In this document: positions 35,618-49,575 of the stretch, piece by piece
Layout of the letters: each line of letters starts with the position of its first letter
Position numbering within the stretch: position 1 is the first letter of the stretch
Source: Fasciola hepatica
Taxonomy: Eukaryota > Platyhelminthes > Trematoda > Plagiorchiida > Fasciolidae
NCBI GenBank assembly: GCA_948099385.1
Contig: CANUEZ040000193.1
Location: 6,150,501-6,214,500, forward strand
Direction of reading: 5' to 3'
Length of the DNA: 64,000 nucleotides
Position numbers and translations under genes: made by a program
Notes under the pieces: model-generated
Database searches by the model: none
What the model saw: the letters and a program-made list of their open reading frames with translations, nothing else
Told to the model about the DNA's origin: nothing

Positions 35618-37800
35618 CTAGTTATTTTCGCTTTCCTCGGCCGATGTGGTCGTGGTTTCGGTTGGATGGATAAAAGGATTCCTGTCATCAACACGGTCAC
35701 CATTTGGATCCTCGGTCGTCTCAGCAGTGTGATCGGCCGCGTTTTCGGATCCGAAGCACCGAACTACGATCCGTTTTTGGTGACCAGTACCCGACGAGTT
35801 GCTTCTCGGCTGAGGCGCTTCCGTAAAACTTCGATTACGAATAGGTTGGTTGGTGAATTCGTAAGGAACACTTCTGGCCATTCGAATTAAGAGTCACTCA
35901 GAACTCGGGCATGCTTTTTGTTCACGAATGAGCCACAAAAGTCAGCGTGAACTCTCTGCTCTCGGACCACAGGTTCTTTGTCATGGTGACAATGGTCGTA
36001 CCTAATTCCGGCTACCAGCACATCCGTGGCTTCATTTGTTTCACACCCAAGTGGCCCACATTCAGTTCAACCAAAACCAATGAAAAATATTTTAAGAAGG
36101 TCACGCTGACACTGGACACCGTCGGGTTGAATACTGAATTCCTCTCGCAGTAGGAAGAACTGTAGCAACTTCCGCTTCACGTCGGGTTACCACTCGTTTC
36201 TAATTGCTAAAGTCAACGATGAATAACATCGTTTCGTCTGCTCACTCAGTTTTTACTGGGACAAAAGAGGGGCCGCAGTAATTAAATGGTATTGTTCTGA
36301 CACTGCGAATCATGAGTATCGTGGCAAGAAATCCACCTTCATTACGGTCTTGCCTTCTCGATGCAGGACGTCGTAGCTCTGGGCAGCTCAGGTAATGCCT
36401 CATCATTGGATCACAGCAGCCGTGGATTTGTAGGCGGATTTATCTGCATTGCATGAGGAATGATTAGCTTGATGTTAGGTGAAGATCATACCGTTTTAAT
36501 CAGCGTACCGCTAGTGAAACGACCAAAGCTTCCTTCTACTTCGAAGAATAACTCCTCCCTGAAGCACTGAGAAAACGCTAGGTGCAGATCATTCGACATT
36601 CACCTGTTACAGAACTGCTCCTTTCCCCACATGGGACACGTCAGTGGTCCGTGTCGTCCGCTCAGACGGCGCGAACGAGGTTAGTATCGGTCGGTCATCG
36701 ATATTTCGAATAAGACAACACTGCTTGTTCCATTGCTCTGCATCAGATGACTAGGCCAGAGAAAAAGGTTGGACTCGTGGGATTTAATCTAAAGTAGCAC
36801 TGCGGGCATCCAAGAATTGATCATAAGTTCGCCCGATTTTCCGGTGACTGGATGACAATCACTGATTTAAAACTATCTGAATCGGGTCGATATCCGTTTG
36901 AATTGAAAGTGAAGCCTAGGAAATCTGATTTATTGAAACCAAATTTGCGTTTTTTCGATACGTTTAATTCACTGAATCTCTCCAGCAGCTGTCACAATCT
37001 GCAGTACTGTTGGATCTTCGCGGATTCAAATATAAGCACAACATTCTGATTCATTATCACTCCATTGATAACACGGATCACCTGGTCTATAATGGCCTGA
37101 AATACCCCGTCGGACACGTGCATACCGAACAGTAAGGAATTGTATTGGAGCATGATCCATGAATTGTTGTTGGTCGATAATGGTTTAAACTCCGCGTGCA
37201 GCGGAACTTCTGAAGATGCATCAGCCAGATCAATTTATGAGAAACACTCGTTTCCAATTATGCATTTCTGGCAATTCTTCGGTTCCACCGTAGTTGCCGC
37301 GCGTCTTTTTGAATGTGAATTCAAGAACAGTCGATGATCACCGCAAGTTCGAAGTGTCTGCGCATCACTCATCCTCGCCGCCACAATCGGATAAAGCCGT
37401 GTGGATGGAGACACACACATAATGACACCGTCTTGTTCTATCTGGGAAAGCACCTTCAGAACACCTTCGATGTGATCATACGGCAACACTCAGTGCTTCA
37501 GGTGCTCCGCATCACCACCCACTCCCAACTTCGTGGGCTCAACCGCCATGCCACTCTCGTTATTCGAGCATTGTGCGATCAACTGCTGCATAACAACCTG
37601 ATCCACCGGAATACTGGATGCCTTTTGGGTTATTGCATTTTGCTCCAATGTACGCGGGGCCTTCAAAGGTAAAATCAAAGGACTGCCTAGGAATATCAGG
37701 AAGCGTTTCAGGAATTTCTACCAATCTGAATAGTTCCTCTTCCTCATTGTGCCATCCACTCTCGTTTGTTTCGTACTCGTATTGATCCGTAGTCAACTGA
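35618..37800 (-). pseudogene. Ty3/gypsy LTR-retrotransposon pol remnant
   Basis: Reading the minus strand, reverse transcriptase begins at 37489 with LPYDHIEGVLKVLSQIEQDG, then RMSDAQTLRTCGDHRLFLN. A further frame holds FSKIDLADA-like residues near 37230, QYNSLLFGMHVSDGVFQAII and FLGFTFNSNGYRPDSDSFK down to about 36860. The catalytic box (YxDD in active elements) reads NQNV near 37034-37056. SILGCPQCYFRLNP follows at about 36800. An RNase H-like segment with TDVSHVGKGAVL lies near 36620-36660. The integrase zinc-binding part is VGHLGVKQMKPRMCW at about 36011-36065. The integrase core seems deleted. A 87-codon frame (35881-35618) is probably the pol C-terminus. Many frame changes and stops are present. 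Sequence at 37500-37800 may be protease or linker. Confidence 0.85.
36860..37489 (-). pseudogene. Ty3/gypsy reverse transcriptase domain with destroyed active site
   Basis: This is the best-preserved domain of the element. The first block has GVIMCVSPS and CGDHRLFLN (canonical CGDYRxTLN), then AATTVEP. A frame change near 37235 leads into the palm. Both active-site aspartates and the preceding tyrosine are replaced (NQNV), so it could not act as a polymerase even without the frame changes. Confidence 0.85.
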
Positions 37801-40224
37801 CTCTATTGATGCACATGCACATACGGCCCTTCGATGTACGTGTCTGATCGTTCACATTTCTTATAAGCGCGTTTGTAGTCGGACCACGTCAGCCTCTTCA
37901 CCACAGATTAGCTAGTCACAAACATAGAAACGCAGTGAGTTAGGCACCTTGTTATAGGCAATGCATGTGCCAGTAGGGAGGCGAGAGTGTGGCGTTGCAC
38001 TAGTTAGATATAGAATGGCTATATGAAGATGAACAGGATAGTCGCGCAATCAATCCCAAATAAGGACGGTATTTGTTTGATATTAGCATTGTATATATCC
38101 TCGTTCCAATTTCAGTGACGGTAAATGAAACCGCATTACTAATGATTCCCAACATGGATGTAACAGTTGTGCACCCATGGTAGGGTTTTATTGGTGAGCT
38201 GGATGTTGATAGTGAATGATGAATCATTTCAAGAAATAACCTGGTAGGTCATCTATTCGGGTCAAAATAAATAATATGAAAGATAGTCTTATAACATTTG
38301 AGATTGATAAACGGAGGGAAACATGAAAGTCTTGTCCAGACATTTATGATTCACGACGATTGTTTCTGAAAAATGTATAAAGGGAAATCTGCGAATACAC
38401 TCGAAATTACGCATAATGTAGGTAACACAGGACCCTTAACATTGTAGTGTTCACAAACGATACAGTCGAACCCGGTTGAATACGCCTACAAAAGCGTATG
38501 CAACAATTTGGTGGTAATCTCTTATGAAAACAAGCTTAACGCATCGGTATGGGATGAGTGACGCTGGGGAGGTCACATCGTACATAATTGTCAAGATTTC
38601 TATTGAAAAGTTCTTCCACACGCACAGGTAATTTGAAGAATTTTCAATCATCCAGATCATTGGAGTTTTTTAGTTGGAGGAGCTCATGGGGATAAAAGTT
38701 TATCTCTATGTAGCTCATATAAATCAGGAAAAAGTTGTTGGCTTTTCAGAGAATCTGTGATAAACGTTTCTAGAGATTTTGTTTGGGCATTTCAGAAAGT
38801 GAGTAGTTAGAGAGAAAACGACTGTGTTCATCATATTCGTTATTGACTTGACATTAAACTGGCCGGCGCTGGTCAAATAATCATCACGGTGGATTCCAAA
38901 TCTTCCTATGGTGAATGGTGAGTTTGAATCCTGTTGGCACTGTAGATTACTGGCCCACAACAATTTAGTAAGCTGGATGCATTTGTTCGAATGATGGAGA
39001 CTATTGTCTTATTAATCGTTCCCTGGAGTTTATTTCTCATTGACCAGTTTCATCGGTTGAAGATTGTGCTGCCAGCTCATAAACTGATCTTCTTCGGTAA
39101 TCCTTAGAAGTCAAAGTCGAGGAATAAGTTCAGTTGACTTAAGCTACTTCATCTAATATTAGATATAGCTTTTTCCATTTATCTGGATTACAAGTAGACA
39201 GTGATCAAAATTCATCTAGTTGTTTTTTTCAACATGACACGAGATGTATTTTAGAATGCACACATTTCCTGCAACTATGGTACGCTAAACGCTCCACTGT
39301 GAGTGTCCGGAAGCTGCAGTAGGCCCATTTCGGTTTCAAAGGGTAAACAAGTAGATAACCGTAGGGTTCAGATAGATAAGCTAGAACATTAGCACGAGTA
39401 ATGAAATATGGTGGACACTGGCTTACTCTACTTCATACGAGTAAGTTGAAAATGAGCAACAAACTAGGTGTGACTATCTGGGCCCATAGTAATAGTACAA
39501 ACTGAGGTGAACTGCATTTAAATTGGTATTTAGTTTAAATCACTGGCTAGAGGGACCAAGTGGAATGGGAGGTATTTTGACTGTGTGATTTCGATACAAT
39601 ATGATCGATAGTGGTCTTGTAAAATGACCGTCACAATGGGAATCAAATACTCTCAATTCGTGTGTGGTGGATGAGTAAATAACACTGGCACATTGCTTTT
39701 TTACGTTACGGGGGGAGCAGTATAGTGAGCAGGCTGCTAGCAGTCACACTGAAGTTCGAATGATGCAATTGTAGGGTCCTGTTGTTGCACTCATTGAGTC
39801 ATTGTACTCATGGAGTTCCCTCTATTTTTGTATTTTGAAGATCAAACACGAGCGAATCCCAAGGGAGACACCGATCCTTGCATACTACTACTCTGTGAGA
39901 AGTCTAACCAGTTGACTTGTTATTGTAGGGCGTGTCAGACTTTCTAGGCGAGGTTCAAGCGAACTGCCACTCAATGGTTAGATGCTTTGATAGTTATGGC
40001 TGGATGCCGCGATTAGTGGGGCTATTGCATCCGCAAACTTTCTCCGTCGACCTATTTCCAATAATGTGGTTCTCCTCGTACTCTTTACATACTCTCTTCT
40101 CCTCCATTATTTCCTTGTGAGATTGCCGCTACGAGATAACAAACAAAGCCACCACCTACAATGCATGGTAATGGTTATCTGAACAGAACAAACCTGTATT
40201 TCTTTTTATTGCATCGAGGATTCC
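37801..40224. other. No recognised gene
   Basis: 2.4 kb of AT-rich sequence. The part near 37800-38000 is where the 5' untranslated region or 5' LTR of the minus-strand gypsy element would lie, but I could not identify LTR ends or a primer-binding site. No other motif is recognised. Confidence 0.4.
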
Positions 40225-40245
40225 ATTAGGCTAGCAACTCAACTA

Positions 40246-40689
40246 TCAGTCGAAAAGGAGCACAATTGATGTTTGCCACAGTGAGATGAATAGGGGGAAA
40301 ATACTACTGAGAAGAAAGCCAGTAGTGGTGATAATGAAACAAACGGGAAAAAACAAACTAAAATTCAGACATTGACTATCGGACCATAAGCTTCTAAACC
40401 AGGTTAGATTAGTGTTGCATTTCATGCGGTACCAAATTAATTTCGTCTGAAATATTACCATATCCACCAGCTGTTCATGTTTCGCGATTCGCGGAATCGT
40501 GTGTGCGGAATGTTTGTTTTGAATATGTACAGTGTATTCCGTAGAAACTAGTACACTCTTGTCTATTGGATGTTTTTGATTGGTCAGAGATTGACTTTTG
40601 ATTGGCAACTGTAAATCGAAAAATGTGACTGGTGCAAGTGAGTTCACAGCAACCGAATAGTTACCAATATTGAGATTTCTTTGTTGCAC
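40246..40689 (-). other. Unrecognised 147-codon open frame, second copy
   Basis: Same frame as 4112-4558, one codon shorter because a c-to-t change creates an earlier stop. Hydrophobic C-terminus, no domain recognised. Confidence 0.2.
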
Positions 40690-40964
40690 ACTATATCAAT
40701 ATACTGACTACTTTCCACGAAGAACTGACTTTTGACATCATCGAGGTTTGCACTTCAACGTTAGCTACTGAAAATGGCTGCAGCAGCCAGGTTTTGACAT
40801 ATTCTATTATGAGACAAGAAAAATCGCGTTTTATAGTCTGTCTGATAAAACAGAGAACGGTCTTACGACCTTGTAGATTTTTGGTTATGAGATTTGGTCT
40901 TTAGTTCATACTTGCGCTTGATTGCGGTGGAAGAGGTATATATCCCATAGTCACAAAGGCCCAC

Positions 40965-42417
40965 TCAACGATCACGAATAACCGGCAAACAGACCCTGAG
41001 TTTTGAGAGGTGCGCACACAAGTTCCAAATAGGACAGATCCTGTACCGAGCAGGGCGATAGTGTAAATGCTGCCCACAAGCGGCTTTCTCGTTATTTAGC
41101 TGACTGATGATTGTGAAATCTCTGTTCTGCGAGCACTGGGAGTTTGTGGGTCCATCATGTGGTATGTTGATCGGCTGAGCCACCAATCGACCTGCTCTAC
41201 TCATCGCTCTATTTTTCGTTTGTGCTCAGATATAAGATGGCCGGCTGCGCTGCACAGGAATGATTCTCCCTTGTAGCGCCTATCCGATGAGTTGCGAATA
41301 TAGCGGAATAGCTTGTTGGAGTCACTAATCCCTACTGCAATCTCCACAGTTTCAGAATGTTTGATCCATTACCGCTTCAATCAAGCTTAACGGAGAGCGA
41401 ACCTCCCCGTGTCATTATGTAGTTCTCGCCACTTCCTGATATCTCGGATTCGTTTGATTATCAGACAGCTGAAATGGCTTCCCAGAGATCCAGTCTGATA
41501 ACCGTCGTGACCTAACACGTCTCGCGTTGACTCATCCGAAGGACTTGTGAGAGCAATCCACTTCCAAGCGATGTCCAGAATATCACATTTCTCGATCTCA
41601 TTGGATTTCTCTTAGATATTGGCGTCCAATTCATCGTCGCAGTCACTGTCAAGACTCTGTGGAAGCCCCCGAGACGTGCAGAAGGAAGTCTTAGGGAAAT
41701 CGGCTCCCAAGCGATCACTGTACTGTTGGATTTACTGCTAGTATCGAATGTGACATCGTGGCTCTCAGATTGGCCTGCCTTGTCGCTATGATAAAGATAG
41801 CAAGCTGACTCCTGTCCTGCAATATTTATGCACCGAGTGCCATAGTTAAGTATGCGGACTTCTGAGAAACAAGCCATGTAGATGTTTTTGCTTTAGTTCT
41901 ACAGCGTCCTCATTGTGAGGCTGCCGACCTATGGTAGATTCCATACATTCCAACAAGTTGCACAAGCCTGTTTCCGACGGTTCAGTATTCCAGTTTGTTG
42001 TCTTAACACCTCGACGATTGGAGCACGAGGAGCGTCACCTGCCGGACAAGCCTTGGCATGATCAGATGGCATGTTTTCCAAATTATTCATAGAGGTTCTC
42101 GGGAAACTTGTGCGTGGCGGTGTCTCCGGCACTGTTCAGGGACGTTGTATTACTCGATTGCCCAGTCAGCAGTGGAAATTAGATTAACGATGTCTGATCC
42201 AGCCTTTATCCAGACGATCTCCTTTCAACCTTTGCACATCCCAACGCAACCCAGAGTGCAACAGAGCTGTTCCACATGAGCCGGTGGCCTGTTTTTCGGC
42301 TAATTTGCTCATTCCGGAATACCAGGTGGAGTAGGTTGGATAGCTTTCCTTTGAAGCCGATGGGTTGGTAGATCTCGTCCGCCCATTAGCGAGTACCTGT
42401 CCTGGCATACCGAACAT
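40965..42417 (-). pseudogene. RTE-type LINE remnant, second copy
   Basis: Same frames and motifs as 4834-6286 (CFSEVRILNYGTRC, YHSDKAGQSESH). Differences include g to a near 41651, g to a near 41822 and c to a near 41955. Each changes an amino acid or is neutral; none restores a frame. Confidence 0.75.
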
Positions 42418-44691
42418 CGTCTCCTTCCTAGGAATGTAGACCTTAGTTACCCTAATTTTTATTTGCGTCCTGTTGAGCGGTTCGCCGAGGTGTGGCTGTT
42501 CATGCGTGCTTCAGAATTTTGGGGACACAGGTGACAGATGGGTAACTGATGGAGACCAATGAAATGGAAGATGCCCTAAGGGACACGACAGTCTACCACC
42601 ACACAGACGATACCTCCTACGCTTTAACTAGTATTCCATGGAAGCAATTTATTCTTAAAATCTATCGCGCTAGAATCAAACACCACGAAAATTGAAGGTA
42701 AATAATCTTACTGATGGCCATCAGCTCAAAAGCGGTCCATCAATGACCAGCCGGTAGAGTGCGTTCTATCAATATCGTATTTAGACTCTACACTGCTTCC
42801 GATCGATCAGCTTTGATACGTGATATATTCATGAAACAACCTCGTCGTCTAGTAGGAGATAGTTGCGTGTAAGTAAGGTAAAGAAAGGAATAAGTGTATC
42901 GATGGTTTACCGTGGCGTATTGATAGAAATGTGCTTCCCTTTTAATCACCCAGATTTGACCATCGTTAGTCGTTTATCAAGATATGTCTGGAATGGAATT
43001 TGAAACTACTCTCAAAGTACAGTCATGTTGTTCGCTGTCATGATTGAAAAGGATGAATGACATCCATAGTTCCACAAGAAGATGCCCAAGAAAACGTGTA
43101 TTCCTGCTGCCCCATAACGTCTTAAGTTCGAATTAGCCCGGGAAGGTCCGAGTGGTATTCGACTGTGCGGCTGTTCGTGAGAGCATTTCACTCAACGAAG
43201 TCATAACACAAGTACCTGATCCAACTGATCATTTGTTAGGAGTAGCCGTCAGGTTCCGTTGATATGTCATAGCTCTTTTAACTCGAATTGAATAGATATT
43301 CCAGTAAATTAGGTTTCCAAAGTGTTACAGGATAACTATAGGCTTCCTTTACTGGTCAGATTACGATGTGAGAAGTAGTGCGATTGTTTACGAAAAGAAA
43401 GCTCATCCGTTTGGCACTAGTTATTCATCGTGTTGTGCCAAGCTGTCCTTAAGAAGAGCTGCCGAGGACAGCAACCTTGACTTTTTTCATTAGTATTATA
43501 TGCGATGACTGATAACTTTCGTCTGGACGGTTGTTTGTTGTCACTGCAGAATGAGGATTCATTGCGATAATTCAAACAGATAGGCAACACTGAACTGAAT
43601 GGGTGTCGTGAAGACCTAGACTAAGAGCAGAATTGATGAACGGTGAAAAATCGAGTACGTACTTCAAATTTTATCAGCAGATCATCGCGGAACATAAAGC
43701 ATTAGGTTTCATGTGGGATATTCAGTGTGACTGTTCTCTGCATTCAATTAATTTATCCGAGGTTCCAAAAACGACTAGAGATTAACTATGATTTTTTGCT
43801 TCATTATTTGATCCATAATCGTTTGTAGTGCCCATTTTATTGCCTTATTAAAGGAAATTGTATGATGTTTGTCACCAGAATCTAGAATAGGTCACTGAAG
43901 GAATAAAGACTGTCAAAATGTCTGTTCTTCGAGGAGAGCAATCAGTACAATTACAGTATGCAACAGGGAAATGTAGAATAATTTCAGCCATGGGAAATTT
44001 ATGAAATGAAGATTTGCGCAGACTGGACTCAGTTAATGACGTAATCTGTCCACTGATTCAAATGAGTGTGCAGCATCTTCATTCCAAATAGGCACTGAAA
44101 CCTCATCGCTCGACAGTCGAACCAACCATAACGCGGTCAAATATCACAGCATACTTATTTGTGACAGGGTTACAGCCACTGTTCATCCATATATCCGTCT
44201 CCATTATTCGATTTTCTGACGACTTTTCTCAAGCAAATCTGAAGCAGATCTTCGTTTCATTGATCAATGGGTTGTCCACGTGTGTATTGTCCGATGGAAC
44301 TTGACAGTTCGATCAAATGCAGATAACAGGCAGTAATCAGTCCTGTTTTCCAATAATAAGTGATCTATTTGACTGATGATACGCAATGGCTTTGTGAGTG
44401 AGATGGACAGCAAAATATTACAAAAAATGTAATTCAGTATATTGCTTACGGTGACACAGGAAACTGAGAGGGTTGTGACATTACTTGATGGAGTTCAAAT
44501 ATGTGACCTGATGAATACACCGATCTCACGTCCCAGCAGTGAAAAAAGCTGGCAGAGGTATAAACGAACAGACTTTTCAGATCATCGGTTGGAAGGTGTA
44601 CCGCGCATTGACGTCCACACTCATTCGACTGCAGCTGACGCTCCAGTGAACGCTCGTGATTAATCGGACTAGCTTCCCGGGAAAGGCCATG
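42418..44691. other. No recognised gene inside block X2
   Basis: Counterpart of 6287-8560, nearly identical, with no domain recognised. Confidence 0.4.
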
Positions 44692-46415
44692 AGATGAATT
44701 ACAATTCCATTATTCAGTGTTTAGCCGTGTTTTATTTACCTCCTGCTTCTGAACTGTGACAATGAACAAAGGTCTCGATCATACACGTTTCTCTATTGGT
44801 AACGGCTTGCACGTTTAAAATTCAGTCTGAAATATTATTTACTTCCTAACTATCATCACTCATCTGTTTTGTCGATTCACGTGTGCGACGGATGTTTTGC
44901 GTCTAATCCGCAGTGATGCTCTTCTTTATTCATGTAGTTTGTGTCACTTGTACCCATCACTCCAACATAGGTTTGGTAATACATCCATGAATGTGATTTT
45001 CCTTTCTTGTGAGTTCGTTTTCCTGATCCAATACGCCCGCTACGATAAAGCGACTGTTCTAACCTACATGGAGCAGAGCTCAGGATAAAAAATAGATAGA
45101 GGAAAGATCAAAATATGCACGTGACCAGAATGATTTCATTCAATATCGGTTCGTCGTTGGAAATAAAACTGGAAATGAAGTGAAATATTTGCTTCATACG
45201 TCAAATGTTTAAATTTTTAAATGTGAAAGAATGTCTAGCTGATGGGGACTCACTGAAAAAAAATTTATATCTGAATGACATTTTGTTTTTTACGTGGTGA
45301 AAAACAAAGCGCAAAATTGTTCACTCTTTTTACAACGACATTCCTCAGAGGAATACTCATCAGTAGGCAAAATTTCAATACATCCATGTGGGCATCTGGC
45401 ATTTGGCCTTTTGTCTAGGCCTTAGATTCTGCACTCTGGCAAAATTCTCGCCTGTAAAGTGTACGGTATTATCAAGCTCACTGAGGGGTAATATAAGCAT
45501 ATAATCCATTACACGAAGGTACAAAATATTTTAGTCTGGTTCAACTTTATGGTTCCAATTGTCCAGATTGCCTCCCGACGGCCTGATCACAAGGAATTAA
45601 AAAGTCAGCGTCATCAATACTATTTCGTTCAGAATAAAATAGACAAATAAAACGCATTTAGTTGAGTAGATAAATGGATGGGTTAACAATTTCAATATTT
45701 TCAGAGGTAATGTGGTGGTGGCATCTACTAAAATTTTGAAATTTCCGTGTCGATTAAGAGATTCGGGGTATTCATTTGTATGATCATATGATTTGCTTTC
45801 GGATAGCCCACAAAAATTGCCCTTCATCATCCAAGCTCTATAGCAAGGACCAGAACACACTGTGGTAGATTTTTTCAATAATCCCAGGATTTCCTCGAAC
45901 TCCGTATTTTATGAAACTAATTTAATAGAAAAAATGGTACTTGAAAATCAATACCAATTTGCTTCCTTCTGATGGCACTTATCCTACTGTTTCTCGGCAG
46001 GAAAGCCTTCTCTCTCTGTAAGTTATTCCAAGTTGCGATCTGTGGCGCAGAGGTTTCATTCGACACTTCGGAGTTCAGAGGTTCTAATCCTCGAGCGACA
46101 ATATTTTTCGTGGTACGTGGAAATTCATTGTTACTCGGCTGGTGACCAAATCTGACATACTGGGAACTTATGCGGTCCCCTACTTCAAGCCCAACAGTTT
46201 GGTTTCCGGTTATCTTTATTAGTGCAGTGGGCTTTTGTAGCTATGGAACCTTATATCTCTCACACTGCATTCATGAACAAGCCCGTATTTTCCTAAAAGT
46301 GAGCCAAAATATTTCCTGATAAAATGAATCCAATGAGCTCCGTATTGAGACTGCGTCAATTTGTATGTAGGCTCGGCCAAGGGAAGAACACGATACGACT
46401 GTTGAGCATGGTAGT
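44692..46415. repeat. Core repeat C, copy in block X2
   Basis: Matches 8561-10285 and 32297-34021. It has a private 1-bp T deletion near 44750 and a private a-to-g change near 45132. Confidence 0.85.
46035..46102 (+). repeat. tRNA-like module, copy 3
   Basis: Identical to the module at 9905-9972, including the GAGG/CCTC arm at 46078-46092. Confidence 0.45.
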
Positions 46416-46980
46416 AATTTTCGTTCCTGAAATGAGACTGAAATACCGATTTTAAGTTGGTTTTGCTCTACATGCTCGCAGATGTTACGTATGGCCTCCC
46501 TAAAGGGGAAGTTCTCGAACTGTGATTGGATATCAAATGAAGTCGTGTGTTTCTCTTTCACAATGATCCGGCCCAAAGATCTCTACTATTTCGAAACTTC
46601 CTTTGATAATGTCGCTGACCAATAGATCGTGAACTGGCTCAAGCAATTTCAGAAAACATTTCGCCAATTCGCGCTGTGATGAATTTATCATCTAAGTGAA
46701 ACTTCTGGTTTGTGTAGTTTCGGTGGACCAATCAGTTGTGGATTTTGAGTTCCTTTTGGCTTCAGAAAGTGAGCTATGGTCTCACGGATTGCTTCTGCCT
46801 ATACCTCTTTTTCTAGTTCATCAGGTTCATCGCAGTTATCTTGGGGAACAAACTTGCTGGGTTAGTCAAGAACGGTCTCTATTTTCTCATATTCACTTCA
46901 GTGAGTCAGCACGGGTCCGGAAACATTGTTATGGCAAACAATTATCCAGCCACTTTGCAACTGTAGATTTTCATTAATAA
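46271..46980 (-). pseudogene. Penelope-like reverse transcriptase N-terminal half, second copy
   Basis: Same as 10141-10850: the LPKIHKP-like, FDIQS and QIDAVS motifs on the minus strand. The inversion relative to the YVDD half is therefore older than the X duplication. Confidence 0.78.
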
Positions 46981-47227
46981 AAATGCACTCAGGTGTGGTT
47001 AGTGACTGATGTCTGGACGATGTGACCAGTTACTGTGATTCCAAGTAAACCAGCTCCGCTTGGAACTAGGTCTGCGCTTCATTGAAAGTGGGTTTGAATA
47101 TTTTTAGTTATTCGAACATATATTAAAATTGTGCTAGTGTCTCTATGCTGTTTATTTTCTTCGGTGGTATACAGAAACATAGATCTAAAGAGACAGCCGG
47201 CAATTGTAGTTCATTCAGAGCTCAGAG

Positions 47228-48188
47228 CTTTACAAAAGATACGTTGATGATATTTCTATCATCACGAAAGTCTAGAATAGCTGACGTGGATTATGGATGA
47301 ACTCAAACTTGTGCATCCAAGTATACGAACTACGATGGGCGCAGATGTTGACAATACACTTCCCTTCCTTGAGATTAATATGACTAGGAGGAATGATGGA
47401 TCAATCATCAAATCTGATTTCATAGAAGAGAAACTTGAACAAGCTTATACTTGCACAGTGACAGTTTTGTGCCTAGGGAATATAAACGTTGCTTGGTCCG
47501 AACACCATTTCGGAGAGTAGAACGAATTTGCACGGAAACATGAGTGACAGCGAACTGCAACAGCTAAAAGAGGCGTCGACCGAAAACGCTCATCCCCATA
47601 CGTTTATCAGAAGGCACAGCAGGCCTATAGTTGCCGGATGACTGACTTGTTCAGTAGAGAAATCACTAGTCATCCGCTGTTTTCCATTCAAATCTGATGA
47701 TGTCAATGCCTGCTCAAACGGCGACTTGCTTCAGCGATTCCTAGAACATAATATGTTACTGACCTTATAATTGTTCATCCAACGATTGGGATCCTCAAAG
47801 CCGTCGGTGAAAATAACGTTTACCCCTGCACACCAAATCTAATCTGATTTAAGAATTTGCGGGAAAACCCACGTGGGTGGAACAGAACGACTGTTGTCTA
47901 ACCGAGAACTTGAACACATTCCAAATCGGGCACAACGTCTTGTGATGCAATCAGGGTCAGATCAAACGCATATTCACAATGTTCAAAGTCAAAAGTTCTG
48001 GTCGTCTGCCGTCGTTCGTCATCTTCAGATGATGCAACATCCAGCTGACCGAAACACTCCGTTTCGGGTCATATACGTGATAAGGAATGCAAGGCTATTG
48101 AGGTTTGCCGAAGCTGTAGCCATACATCGATGAAGACCCATATGGTATCAGCAGAAACAGCCGGTTCGTAATGTGTCTTTACCATGGT
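47228..48188 (+). pseudogene. Penelope-like element: motif C to GIY-YIG endonuclease, second copy
   Basis: Same as 11098-12058: RYVDD at 47237-47251, then the GIY-YIG remnant from about 47858 to 48133. Small differences (near 47173, 47187 and 47639-47643) restore no frame. Confidence 0.85.
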
Positions 48189-49177
48189 GACAATTCGAAT
48201 TCTCCCTATATTTGTCGCACAATACTGTTGTACTCATTTGAACTTAATCGTTCTGCAGTATATACCACGTTGAGATGCAGCGAGATCGTTGCCGCCAGCA
48301 AAGCAGATCTTTCGTGGTGTATGCAACCAGTGTCTGGATTGGGACCGTCAGTCCGTTGAACTTGAGCGAGACAGATGGACGAAATGATCAAAGAACGTAC
48401 AATCTATTACTGTCAATCGCGTCGATAGATGACTGGTAACGAAATACCCACCATATGGGACAGTAGAGCTGCACATATTTAGTGCCGCATCAGGAACTGG
48501 TTATGGTCCAGTTGGGTATTTTCGGCTCCAATCTGAGTGTGGACCTATTTGCCGTTTCATAGTGGGAAAACCCCCTTAAATTGGTTGCGGCTTTTCTTGA
48601 AACACGGTTTTGAACGACATCACTCACGATGTTACAATTGCACATAGATCGTCTTGTTTTATGGACGGATTGCACCATTGTTTTGCAGTGAATTATTAAT
48701 GTCAGTGCCATTCGTTTCCATTCGTTGTGGCCAATAGAATTGCTCTCATAGGAAACCATCGATCACACCGTGAGTAGCGATATGTTCCAATTGGTGAGAA
48801 TCCTGCGGATGTTTCATCAGGAAACTGTTGCCTGAAATTTAGTGTCAAATAATTTCTCTTTGTCATTTCCGTACTTAATCGTTCTGACAAAACCACCAGC
48901 TCTCAGACTGTTACACTGTTTATTATCGTCAAATATCGGAAATTGAAGAGTGACTGTTGCCTATTGAACTGCCCCATTTTGCACTATGGTTTTCGGACCG
49001 ATTAGACGGAATCGACCTTTGAGACTGGACCACGATTACCTCAAACCTGGTTTTGAAAACCGGGATCATCAAGCAAAATCAGGTCGTGTTGGTCTTTAAA
49101 AAGACTGTTTGATCGTCCTCGGCTCTGAACAAGACTAATAGTTCGTTTTCTATTTCTGATAGGCGCCGTATTTGCCG
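48189..49177. other. No recognised gene inside block X2
   Basis: Counterpart of 12059-13047, no domain recognised. Confidence 0.35.
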
Positions 49178-49575
49178 TTACAGAAGCTGCTCAAAAACGC
49201 CACCAACTTGAGCCAGGCAAATCGTCAGCCGTCGAATCATATTATGTTGAACCGCCTCTTGCATTTGTGTTGGAATCGCACCACATGCAGATTGGATACG
49301 GTTTTCCAACTCATTTAAATTCACCATCTGGAGTTCGTGAAATTTCATCTCAACATAACCGCCCAGGAAATATGCCGTTGGATATATATCCAGAGATCTT
49401 TGAGACCAGGGTATAGGTTCCTTTCGTCCGATCCTGAGCAAACGGATCTTCCAGTCGAGCCATTGAGCGTAGTTCGTAGAAATTATAGTTTTGTAGCGAG
49501 ATCAATCTTTGTTCATTTGTCTCACGCACTACCTTATCCGAAAGCTTGTTGCCCAGCCCGATATCCAACTCCACG
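49178..49575 (-). pseudogene. Tc1/mariner-type transposase C-terminal remnant, second copy
   Basis: Identical in protein sequence to the first copy at 13048-13445, with WSQRSLDIYPTA and the CLAQVGGVFEQLL tail. Confidence 0.75.
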
